Shown here: positions 42,878 through 50,684 of the stretch, one piece after another
Layout: every line of letters starts with the position of its first letter
How positions within the stretch are numbered: the first letter of the stretch is position 1
DNA from: Pedobacter frigiditerrae
GTDB taxonomy: Bacteria > Bacteroidota > Bacteroidia > Sphingobacteriales > Sphingobacteriaceae
DNA: 64,000 nucleotides
NCBI RefSeq assembly: GCF_004331645.1
Contig: NZ_SJSK01000005.1
Coordinates: 1-64,000 of the forward strand
Direction: 5' to 3'
Notes under the pieces: model-generated
Told to the model about the DNA's origin: nothing
Database searches by the model: none
Seen by the model: the letters and a program-made list of their open reading frames with translations, nothing else
Position numbers and translations under genes: made by a program

Positions 42878-45271
42878 ATGTTAAAAGCATTAACGCTCTT
42901 ATGGTTGCTGCTAACTATAAATTCATATGGATTTGGTCAAGTAAAGGTTGGCGCAAATGGCAACTACTCTTCGCTGTCAAATCTAAGTGGAGGCAAACCA
43001 GACCTCGCTAGGGTTAAATCATTGTTGAATTTGAGCCAACAATCTATTGATAAACCTGGTGAGGTTAAAGAGGACCTGGACAAGGCGGTTCAATGGGCTA
43101 TCGAGGCCCAAAGCCTAAGCAAGCAAATCAGCTACCAAGCAGGAATCCAGCAATCGCTGTATCTCCTTGGGCTGGCAAACTTAGAAGAGCGAAAAATTAT
43201 CGCTGCGAAAACTATACTTCCTCTATTAAGTGATACCTTAAAAATTAAGTTATTGAATAAACTTTATGCCCATTATCGATATTTTGGATCTCGAGAATCT
43301 AAGGCCAATGATGCCTTGTTAGATACTGCACTTCGTTATGTGAAAGAGTCATTTCAGCTCAGTGTGGCCCTAAAAAGAACCAGCTTTGCTAAAGCTTCAT
43401 TTGATGATTTTTATTGGATCTCTTACTTATATAAAAACAGTGGAAACTACAAAACTGCAAGAGATATACTGCTTTATGCGATTGATAGAGCCAAACTCGT
43501 ACCAGAGTTTTCTCCTACACCTTTATTTATCGACCTTAGCAATACCTACATTGGTCTTTCGGAATATACCATCGCACTCGAGTGTCTGATTAAAGCTGAA
43601 AAAATCATTAAGCCTTATGAGATTAGCGCTTATTTAAAAATCATTTATTCTGGCATTTCACAGGTTTATCGGTTCAATTCCAATTATCAAAAAAGCATGG
43701 ATTATGCCATGATGGCACTCGATGTACCAATGGGCAATAATAAATCTGGCTCTCTATGGATATTTGTAGAAGTAATCACACTTAACTATCTGCAGCTTAA
43801 AAAACCAAAAGAGGCAAAAGCCTTTATCGAAAAAATGCGACCTAAACTTGGTGTAAATAACGACCTTGACTACCTGTTCTATCATAAATGCATGGCCATG
43901 GCATCTTTTGCGTTTAATCAACCTACAGATGCTATTCAACATTACTTATCCGCAATTGAGTATAAAATAAAAACCAAAGAAAATCCAGCTGGCATATATA
44001 CTGACCTTGGTAATGTTTATTCTTCAATCGGAGATTATAAAAATGCTGCCTATTACCTAAATAAGGCACAATCCTTATCCTTCCAATTTTCTAAAAATTC
44101 ACTCGCACAATTACACTATAATTTATACAAGTTGGAATTTGCAAATGGTGATTATAAATCAGCGGTCAACCATTTATTAATCAATAAAAATTTAAACGAT
44201 TCCATTAATAATATCAAAAAGAATAATCAACTGCAACAACTTACAATTCAGTACGAAACGGCGAAGAAAGATGCTCAACTTTTATTAAAAGAAAAGAATA
44301 TCATTAACCTAGGCCAACAAGCCAAATTGTTAGACCAAGCCAATAAATTGCAGCAAAATCAACTGGAAAAAGCAAGTATCGAAACTCAAAGAGCAACATT
44401 GCTTGTTAAACAAAAAGACAATGATTTCCAACTTCAACAAAAAGATATTCGGCTACTTAAACAGAATGTGTTGTTGCAACATAATAATTTGGAAAGATCA
44501 AATTTAATTCGGCAGGCCATTACCTGTATTATTGTTCTCTTGGCTATACTTTTGATCTTGGTTTTTAGGCAAATGAAGTTGAAACAGAAATCCAATCAGG
44601 TCATCGGTCAAAAAAACGAACTTTTAAGCAAACTGCTGATTGAAAAAAATTGGTTATTGAAAGAAGTGCATCACAGGGTAAAGAACAACCTACAAACGGT
44701 AATCAGCCTTCTAGAATCTCAGGCTTTTTATTTAAAGGACGATGCATACACGGCCATGCAGAATTGCCAGCACAGGATCTATGTCATGTCACTCATCCAT
44801 CAAAAGCTTTACCAATCTGAGGAAGTCAAATCTATAGCTATGCCCCTCTATATAGCAGAATTTATCAGCTATCTATCAGAAAGCCTTGAAGTGAGGCAAA
44901 GTATCCACTTCGAACAAAAGATTGACCCAATAGAACTCAATGTTAGTCAAGCAGTTCCACTGGCCCTGATCATTAATGAAGCGGTAACCAATTCTATTAA
45001 ATATGCCTTTCCAAACAGCCCATTTGGGATGATCAGCATTTCCTTGAAGCAGGTTTCGAACAAAATCTATTTAGAGATCTCCGACAATGGAATCGGAATT
45101 CCCATTACAAAATTGAACCAGAACACCGACACACTTGGCCTAAAATTAATGAGGGGACTATCTTGCGATTTAAATGGCATAATCGAAATTAGCAATAGTA
45201 ACGGAACATCAATCAAGGTAAATTTCGAAATAAACGAGCCTTATCAGGTAACGCTATTAAACGCCGTTTAA
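42878..45271 (+). CDS. Sensor histidine kinase, TPR-HisKA_2 type (second paralogue)
   Basis: A 797-aa sensor kinase, tandem paralogue of the gene at 40405. The chosen ATG at 42878 starts a signal peptide (MLKALTLLWLLLTINSYGFGQ); an upstream TTG adds 20 residues. Periplasmic TPR-like repeats, a coiled coil, membrane segment (AITCIIVLLAILLILVF) and HisKA_2 core EVHHRVKNNLQTVISLLESQ. The C-terminal ~200 residues are much more alike between the two copies than the sensor parts. This suggests the same regulator is served by sensors with different inputs. The gene overlaps the convergent response-regulator gene by 4 bp. Confidence 0.9.
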   Translation: MLKALTLLWLLLTINSYGFGQVKVGANGNYSSLSNLSGGKPDLARVKSLLNLSQQSIDKPGEVKEDLDKAVQWAIEAQSLSKQISYQAGIQQSLYLLGLANLEERKIIAAKTILPLLSDTLKIKLLNKLYAHYRYFGSRESKANDALLDTALRYVKESFQLSVALKRTSFAKASFDDFYWISYLYKNSGNYKTARDILLYAIDRAKLVPEFSPTPLFIDLSNTYIGLSEYTIALECLIKAEKIIKPYEISAYLKIIYSGISQVYRFNSNYQKSMDYAMMALDVPMGNNKSGSLWIFVEVITLNYLQLKKPKEAKAFIEKMRPKLGVNNDLDYLFYHKCMAMASFAFNQPTDAIQHYLSAIEYKIKTKENPAGIYTDLGNVYSSIGDYKNAAYYLNKAQSLSFQFSKNSLAQLHYNLYKLEFANGDYKSAVNHLLINKNLNDSINNIKKNNQLQQLTIQYETAKKDAQLLLKEKNIINLGQQAKLLDQANKLQQNQLEKASIETQRATLLVKQKDNDFQLQQKDIRLLKQNVLLQHNNLERSNLIRQAITCIIVLLAILLILVFRQMKLKQKSNQVIGQKNELLSKLLIEKNWLLKEVHHRVKNNLQTVISLLESQAFYLKDDAYTAMQNCQHRIYVMSLIHQKLYQSEEVKSIAMPLYIAEFISYLSESLEVRQSIHFEQKIDPIELNVSQAVPLALIINEAVTNSIKYAFPNSPFGMISISLKQVSNKIYLEISDNGIGIPITKLNQNTDTLGLKLMRGLSCDLNGIIEISNSNGTSIKVNFEINEPYQVTLLNAV

Positions 45272-46650
45272 TCCTTATAAATCATTTCCTTGGTAATCCC
45301 ATATTTTTTAATCCTTGAAGTAAGGGTCGAATAAGGTAAATCGAGCATTTCCGCAGCTCCACCCGGCCCAGAGATTTTGCCTTTGCAGATTTTTAGAACG
45401 GTTATGATGTGATCAATTTCGTTTTCTCTGATAGTCTTTATCCTATTGGCTTCATTAACATCAATAACAGAGCTTCCTTCTGTTAATGGCAAGAAAACTT
45501 CTGCAATCTGATCTCCCTTGTTCAGTAGCACGCTGCGTTCCATAAGGTGTTCAAGCTCTCTAATGTTCCCAGGCCATGAATAGTTCTCCATCTGCTCCAT
45601 TGCACGGGCCGAAATTGAACTGAACTTTTTGTTATTGATTCTTGAATACTGTCCCAAAAAATGTTGCGCTAATAATGGGATATCTTCCTTGCGTTGCCTT
45701 AATGCGGGCAAATGAATTGGGAAAACATTGATCCGGTAATAAAGATCTATCCTAAACCTCCCTTCTGCAACCTCCCTTTCTAGGTTTCTATTGGTGGCAG
45801 CTACAAATCTAACATTTACCTTGATAGAGGACCTGCCTCCTATCCGTTCTATTTCCTTTTCCTGCAGTACCCGAAGCAATTTTGATTGCAAATCCAGTGG
45901 GAGTTCGCCTATTTCATCTAAAAATATCGTCCCTCCTTGCGCCTGCTCAAATTTGCCTACCCTGGTTTCATGTGCCCCAGAAAAAGACCCTTTTTCAAAA
46001 CCAAACAACTCCGATTCAATCAACGTAGCGGGTAAAACCGCGCAGTTTACCTTTACCAGTGGTTTATTCCTTCTTTCAGAATTTTCGTGGATACACTCTA
46101 ATACCCGTTCTTTACCTGTGCCACTTTCCCCTGTAATCAGTACCGAGGTATCTGTGGGTGCCACTATCCTCATCAGATCAAGAACCTTAGCTAATTGTGG
46201 GCTTTTGCCAACTATGCCTGTAAACTGGGCAACTTCCTTAACCTTGCTCAAACGATCCTCTTGTCTGTGGATCGCCAATTTTTGTTCATGCAAATACTGG
46301 GCAATATCCAGTGTTGCCAACACATCCTTCTCCCTGAAAGGCTTTACCAAAAAACCATAAGGTTCAGTTTTTTTAGCGGCCGCGAATATTTCTTTATTTG
46401 AATTTGCTGATAAATAAACAAATGCAATGCTTTTCTTGCGCAACACATGGGCCAGGTCTATACCAGTCTGTTTTCCTTTCAGGAAGATATCCAACAAAAC
46501 AAGTTCCGGTTTTTCATTTTCAACGATCTCAATTGCCAATGCAACGGAATTAGCAACGGTGCATACCTTATATCCATTTCTCTCCAAGATCATCCTGAGG
46601 TTATTGGCCTCTATGAATTCGTCCTCAACAATAAGTATCCGTTTTTCCAT
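45268..46650 (-). CDS. Sigma-54-dependent response regulator (NtrC-like)
   Basis: A 460-aa enhancer-binding response regulator: REC domain (E9/D10/E11, phosphoacceptor D54 in LLDIF, K103 in VKPF), AAA+ domain with Walker A GESGTGK (174-180) and Walker B TIFLDEIGEL (241-250), and a Fis-type helix-turn-helix (GGAAEMLDLPYSTLTSRIKKYGI) near the C-terminus. The sigma-54-contacting loop reads GSFSGA (221-226), a variant of GAFTGA. It is flanked by HisKA_2 kinases and its own promoter region has the 18-bp palindromes and a good sigma-54 promoter, indicating autoregulation. Confidence 0.92.
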   Translation of the reverse strand: MEKRILIVEDEFIEANNLRMILERNGYKVCTVANSVALAIEIVENEKPELVLLDIFLKGKQTGIDLAHVLRKKSIAFVYLSANSNKEIFAAAKKTEPYGFLVKPFREKDVLATLDIAQYLHEQKLAIHRQEDRLSKVKEVAQFTGIVGKSPQLAKVLDLMRIVAPTDTSVLITGESGTGKERVLECIHENSERRNKPLVKVNCAVLPATLIESELFGFEKGSFSGAHETRVGKFEQAQGGTIFLDEIGELPLDLQSKLLRVLQEKEIERIGGRSSIKVNVRFVAATNRNLEREVAEGRFRIDLYYRINVFPIHLPALRQRKEDIPLLAQHFLGQYSRINNKKFSSISARAMEQMENYSWPGNIRELEHLMERSVLLNKGDQIAEVFLPLTEGSSVIDVNEANRIKTIRENEIDHIITVLKICKGKISGPGGAAEMLDLPYSTLTSRIKKYGITKEMIYKD

Positions 46651-46703
46651 TTTTTATGAGATTAAGATTTTTTTGCGATCAAAAATCAAGCTGCTTCACG
46701 CCT

Positions 46704-46720
46704 AGCAAAAACCTGCCCAA
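46704..46720 (-). promoter_or_regulatory. Sigma-54 promoter of the response-regulator gene
   Basis: On the minus strand TTGGGCAGGTTTTTGCT: GG, 10 bp, GC with TTGCT at -12. Good match to TGGCACGnnnnTTGCW. It lies 53 bp before the response-regulator start. The paired palindromes are 104 bp upstream. Confidence 0.7.
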
Positions 46721-46823
46721 TCTTATGGTTTGATTGAACATTTCCTATTTAGGGCTCAAATTAATAAAAATGCTGCTAAATACAATGAAATCACACCATT
46801 GTACGGTCGTAGATTTAATCAAA

Positions 46824-46871
46824 TTGCCGATATATCGGCAATTCAGATATAGAGTTGCCAAATATCGACAG
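46824..46871. promoter_or_regulatory. Paired 18-bp palindromes, 30 bp apart (response regulator)
   Basis: TTGCCGATATATCGGCAA (46824), the best symmetric site, embedded in a perfect 22-bp palindrome. The second site (46854), read on the minus strand, is CTGTCGATATTTGGCAAC. Start-to-start distance is exactly 30 bp. Confidence 0.75.
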
Positions 46872-46954
46872 CACAAAGGATCTCCAGTAGTTAACCCACT
46901 ATCCATAGTCAACAATACCCGGCATCCTCAGTTCACACTGATCAATCAATCGAA

Positions 46955-47010
46955 GTTACAGCATATCGAAAATCATCCCAGCTAATCAGCAAATTGTGAT
47001 ATATCGATAA
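46955..47010. promoter_or_regulatory. Operator site before the hydrolase-catalase operon
   Basis: ATTGTGATATATCGATAA (46993) keeps a full right half (ATATATCGATAA) and lies 53 bp before the promoter candidate at 47064. A much weaker partial match lies at 46955 (38 bp earlier), so this side is not a clear pair. Confidence 0.5.
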
Positions 47011-47063
47011 TATCAACCTCCGCAAACAAGCACAACATACTGTTTATCAAGTAAATAAAACTT

Positions 47064-47079
47064 AGGCACTCGTTTTGAA
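47064..47079 (+). promoter_or_regulatory. Candidate sigma-54 promoter of the hydrolase-catalase operon
   Basis: AGGCACTCGTTTTGAA: GG, 10 bp, GA. The -24 arm (GGCAC) is good; the -12 position is GA rather than GC. Distance to the operator (53 bp) matches other promoters of the set. Confidence 0.45.
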
Positions 47080-47149
47080 AAGTATAGCGCAAGCACATAT
47101 TATTTGTTGCCAGATAAAAAACAAATCAAAACTATTAACCTAGCTCAAA

Positions 47150-48214
47150 ATGAAAAAAATTCAACAACAACTGCTTATTCAAACGAAAAAACTGTTAACT
47201 GCAATCATAATGCTTTTACTATTGTTAACAGGATACCAGTCTATGGCGCAAGTTAAGAACTGGGCAACTGACGACCGTATTAGCACCGGCACCAAGGCTT
47301 TTCTTAAAATGCTAAACACAGGTGGTCCTGGGCTCGAAACCTTACCTACAGCGCAAATGAGATTGGTATTGGTTAATGCACAAAAAGCCATGAAAGTTGA
47401 TCTTTCTGGAGTAATGGTAACCCGAAAGACAATAAATGCCGATGGCCACAAGATCATCATCGACATCATGAAACCAATTGGTGCAAAAAAGAGCCTACCA
47501 GTATTCATGTTTACACATGGTGGAGGCTGGATCCTTGGTGATTTTCCAACACACCAACGAATGGTAAGAGACCTGGTGGTTCGTTCTGGGGTGGCAGCGG
47601 TATTTATCAATTATACCAGAACTCCAGAAGCAAAATATCCACAAGCATTAAATGAGTGTTATGCTGCCACAAAATGGGTTGCAGCACATGGTGCCGAAAT
47701 TGGGGTAAACGGAAAAAACCTTGCAATTGTTGGCAATAGCGCAGGTGGCAATTTAGCAACTGCAACCGCCTTGATGGCTAAAGCTAAAAATGGCCCAAAC
47801 ATCAAACTCCAAATCCTAATGTGGCCAACAATCGATACAGACTACAGTCGTGAATCTTATCAACAGTTTGGAACTGATCGTTTCCTTACCGCCTCTGTGA
47901 TGAAGTTCATGTACAATTTATACAGTACAGATCCTGCAGACCGTAGGGAAATCTATTTTTCACCTTTAAAAGCCTCAATAGAACAATTGAAAGGCCTGCC
48001 CCCGACGTTGATCCAGGTTGCTGAAAATGATATTTTAAGAGATGAAGGTGAGGCTTATGGTCGCAAGCTAGATGCAGCTGGTGTAAAGGTTACCACCTTA
48101 AGATATGACGGCATGATCCATGACTTTGGATTATTAAATGGCTTGGCAAATCTAACCCAAACAAAGGCGCTGTTCGACCATGCGGCTTTAGCACTTAAAC
48201 AGTATTTAAAATAA
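47150..48214 (+). CDS. Exported alpha/beta hydrolase-3 (HSL family) esterase
   Basis: A 354-aa HSL-family esterase with an N-terminal signal (KKLLTAIIMLLLLLTGYQSMAQ). THGGGWILGD (oxyanion hole), nucleophile Ser in IVGNSAGGNLATA, Asp in IQVAENDILRDE and His in YDGMIHDFGLL. Closely related to the cytoplasmic esterase at 35330, differing mainly by the signal peptide, so the two copies should act on similar esters in different compartments. First gene of an operon with catalase (4 bp gap) and another hydrolase. Confidence 0.9.
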   Translation: MKKIQQQLLIQTKKLLTAIIMLLLLLTGYQSMAQVKNWATDDRISTGTKAFLKMLNTGGPGLETLPTAQMRLVLVNAQKAMKVDLSGVMVTRKTINADGHKIIIDIMKPIGAKKSLPVFMFTHGGGWILGDFPTHQRMVRDLVVRSGVAAVFINYTRTPEAKYPQALNECYAATKWVAAHGAEIGVNGKNLAIVGNSAGGNLATATALMAKAKNGPNIKLQILMWPTIDTDYSRESYQQFGTDRFLTASVMKFMYNLYSTDPADRREIYFSPLKASIEQLKGLPPTLIQVAENDILRDEGEAYGRKLDAAGVKVTTLRYDGMIHDFGLLNGLANLTQTKALFDHAALALKQYLK

Positions 48215-48218
48215 CCTA

Positions 48219-49706
48219 ATGAGAAATATCATGGAAAAACTTACAACGGCTTCTGGAATCCCCTATTTTAACCACGAAGACACATTAAGTGTTGGTGCAA
48301 GGGGTCCATTATTACTCGAAGATTTTATCCTGCATGAAAAGCTGGCCCATTTTAATAGAGAGAGAATTCCAGAGCGGGTGGTTCATGCAAAGGGCTCAGG
48401 GGCTTTTGGAACATTTACAGTAACTCAAAATATAACTCAGTTTACTAAGGCTAAACTATTCAATGAAGTTGAAAAAAAAACAAATCTATTTTTAAGGTTT
48501 AGTACGGTTGGTGGCGAAAAAGGTAGTGCAGATACGGAAAGGGATCCAAGAGGTTTTGCAGTGAAATTTTACACAGAAGATGGAAATTGGGATTTAGTGG
48601 GCAACAATACGCCTATCTTTTTCCTGAAGGATCCAAAAAAATTTCCAGATTTTATCCATACTCAAAAAAGAGATCCATATACCAATTGCAAAAACCCTAC
48701 GATGGTTTGGGATTTTTTCAGCCTCAATCCTGAAACCTTACATCAGGTCATGTTTTTAATGAGTGATAGAGGCACACCGTATGGTTACCGTTATATGCAT
48801 GGTTTTGCTAGTCATACCTATACGTTACTCAATGATAAAAATGAAGTGACCTATGTAAAGTTTCACTTCAAATCACAACAAGGTATTAAAAATTTAACAG
48901 CCAATGAGGCTAATAAAATGAAAGCAGAAGATCCTGATTTCGGACAACGTGATCTGGTTAATGCCATAGATAGTGGAGATTTCCCCAAGTGGACCTTAAA
49001 AATGCAGTTAATGGGTAAGGATCAAGCTAGAAATCATCATTTTAATCCTTTCGACCTAACCAAAACATGGAGCCAGAAAGAGTTTCCGTTGATGGAAATT
49101 GGTGTTTTAGAACTCAATGAAAATCCAACCAACTATTTTGCAACCGTAGAGCAAGCTGCTTTTTCCCCTTCTAGAATAGTAGATGGAATTGGATTTTCGC
49201 CAGACAAAATGCTCCAGGGAAGGATTTTGTCTTATCCAGACGCTCAACGTTATAGACTGGGAACCAACTACGAGCAGATACCAATAAACACTTGCCCTTT
49301 TATGTCTCATAATTATCAAAGAGATGGACAGATGACGGTAAACGCAAATGGAGGCAAAGCTGTCAATTATTACCCGAACAGCTTTCAGCAAATCGAACCG
49401 GACCCTAGCTATATGCGTCCAGCTACGGCTTTAGATTCTAATATTGCCGATTGGTATAATAGAAATGCACCAGGAGAAGACGATCATTTTACACAGCCAG
49501 GGCTTTTCTTTAGAGATGTATTAACCGACATAGAAAAATTGAGCTTGATAGGCAACATCGTTGATTCGATGAAAGGGATTGCGGGCGATTTGAAGGAGAC
49601 CATTATCAATAGGCAACTTTGTCATTTCTTCAGGGCAGATCTCAATCTTGGAATTGCCATCGCAAATGGGCTTGATATTGAAGTTGGTGATAAAATAAAA
49701 CATTAA
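48219..49706 (+). CDS. Catalase (monofunctional haem catalase, small-subunit type)
   Basis: A 495-aa catalase that splits hydrogen peroxide. N-terminal TTASGIPYFNHEDTLSVGARGPLLLEDF. The haem-pocket His is in RIPERVVHAKGSGAFG, and the essential Asn follows in DLVGNNTPIFF. The proximal Tyr-containing motif is RILSYPDAQRYRLGTNY (RxxxYxxxxxxR). All catalytic residues are present. Length is that of clade-3-type small catalases. The start at MRNIMEKL could also be the second Met. It follows the exported esterase by 4 bp, which places peroxide removal inside this hydrolase operon. Confidence 0.95.
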   Translation: MRNIMEKLTTASGIPYFNHEDTLSVGARGPLLLEDFILHEKLAHFNRERIPERVVHAKGSGAFGTFTVTQNITQFTKAKLFNEVEKKTNLFLRFSTVGGEKGSADTERDPRGFAVKFYTEDGNWDLVGNNTPIFFLKDPKKFPDFIHTQKRDPYTNCKNPTMVWDFFSLNPETLHQVMFLMSDRGTPYGYRYMHGFASHTYTLLNDKNEVTYVKFHFKSQQGIKNLTANEANKMKAEDPDFGQRDLVNAIDSGDFPKWTLKMQLMGKDQARNHHFNPFDLTKTWSQKEFPLMEIGVLELNENPTNYFATVEQAAFSPSRIVDGIGFSPDKMLQGRILSYPDAQRYRLGTNYEQIPINTCPFMSHNYQRDGQMTVNANGGKAVNYYPNSFQQIEPDPSYMRPATALDSNIADWYNRNAPGEDDHFTQPGLFFRDVLTDIEKLSLIGNIVDSMKGIAGDLKETIINRQLCHFFRADLNLGIAIANGLDIEVGDKIKH

Positions 49707-49815
49707 TGAAATAAAAATACGATCCACTAAAAGATCGACAACGTTTAGAGAAATAACTGCTTAAATAATTTGTATAAACTGTAAAAACATTAATCAAACA
49801 ATTAAACCTAAAAAC

Positions 49816-50598
49816 ATGAAAATAGTTAAACCTAAAACGATCGTACTCATTACGGGTGCCTTTGTAAGTTATGCCGGTTGGGAAGAATGGAAAACATTCT
49901 TTGAAGAGAACGGCTACACGGTTATTGTTCCGTCTGGACCCCATAAAGAAGCTCCTGCGCCAGTGCTCAGACAGCGGCATCCTGATGCTGCAATAGCATC
50001 TTTAACAATGGCCCAGCTTCTCGACTATTATCAGAACATCATTACGCAATTACCAGAAAAACCAATTCTTATTGGCCATTCGCTCGGCGGTCTAGTTACC
50101 CAGTTATTGGTACAACGAGGTTTGGCAACAATGGGTGTGTGCTATCATTCGGTTGCCCCTGCAGGAGTATTGTCATTTGCATGGTCCTTCTTAAAATCGG
50201 TTACCCCTGCATTAGGCATCTTTTCATCTACAAAAAAAACCTACTTAATGTCCTTCAAACATTGGCAATATACCTTTACCAATGGGATGTCCCTTGCAGA
50301 TCAACAAGACAGTTATAATAAATCTGTTATTCCAGAATCGAGAAACCTGATGCGAGATGGGCTAAGAAGTATTTCAAAAGTTGATTTCAATAGACCGCAT
50401 GTACCATTGCTATTTGTCTCTGGCGACATTGATCATATCATGCCTGCATCGCTTAACCTTACCAATTTTAAAAAGTACAAGCATAAAAATTCAGTAACCG
50501 AATACAAAGAGTTCAAAGGGCGCAATCACTACGCCATGTCGCAGCCAACCTGGAAAGAAGACATCAACTTTATTCTAAATTGGATTAGAGAACGTTAA
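49816..50598 (+). CDS. Cytoplasmic alpha/beta hydrolase
   Basis: A 260-aa alpha/beta hydrolase without signal peptide: LITGAFVSYAGWEEW, nucleophile Ser in LIGHSLGGLVTQLLVQRG, Asp in FVSGDIDHIMP and His in GRNHYAMSQPTW. Paralogue of the secreted hydrolase at 34405. Lies 109 bp after catalase in the same direction; probably part of the same operon or with a weak own promoter. Followed by a terminator. Confidence 0.87.
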   Translation: MKIVKPKTIVLITGAFVSYAGWEEWKTFFEENGYTVIVPSGPHKEAPAPVLRQRHPDAAIASLTMAQLLDYYQNIITQLPEKPILIGHSLGGLVTQLLVQRGLATMGVCYHSVAPAGVLSFAWSFLKSVTPALGIFSSTKKTYLMSFKHWQYTFTNGMSLADQQDSYNKSVIPESRNLMRDGLRSISKVDFNRPHVPLLFVSGDIDHIMPASLNLTNFKKYKHKNSVTEYKEFKGRNHYAMSQPTWKEDINFILNWIRER

Positions 50599-50620
50599 GA
50601 AAAAGCCCATCAAATTACAA

Positions 50621-50657
50621 GCCCCCAAAAAGTTAATTAACTATTGGGGGCATTTTT
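50621..50657 (+). terminator. Rho-independent terminator
   Basis: Stem GCCCCCAA/TTGGGGGC with the inner dyad AAGTTAATTAACT extending the hairpin, followed by ATTTTTT. Ends the esterase-catalase-hydrolase operon ahead of the convergent kinase gene. Confidence 0.85.
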
Positions 50658-50684
50658 TGGAGAAAAACAGGAGACTAAAAAATA

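Larger units (their letters stand above)
46651..47149. other. Divergent intergenic region of the response regulator and hydrolase-catalase operon
   Basis: About 500 bp with no gene. It contains a perfect 22-bp palindrome (46822-46843), further operator sites and one sigma-54 promoter candidate on each side, listed separately. A spurious frame at 46734-46985 is not believed. Confidence 0.6.

Noticed and set aside
46734-46985. Rightward open frame of 83 codons
   Set aside because: It lies across the operator palindromes and promoter region between two divergent operons; residue composition is not protein-like.
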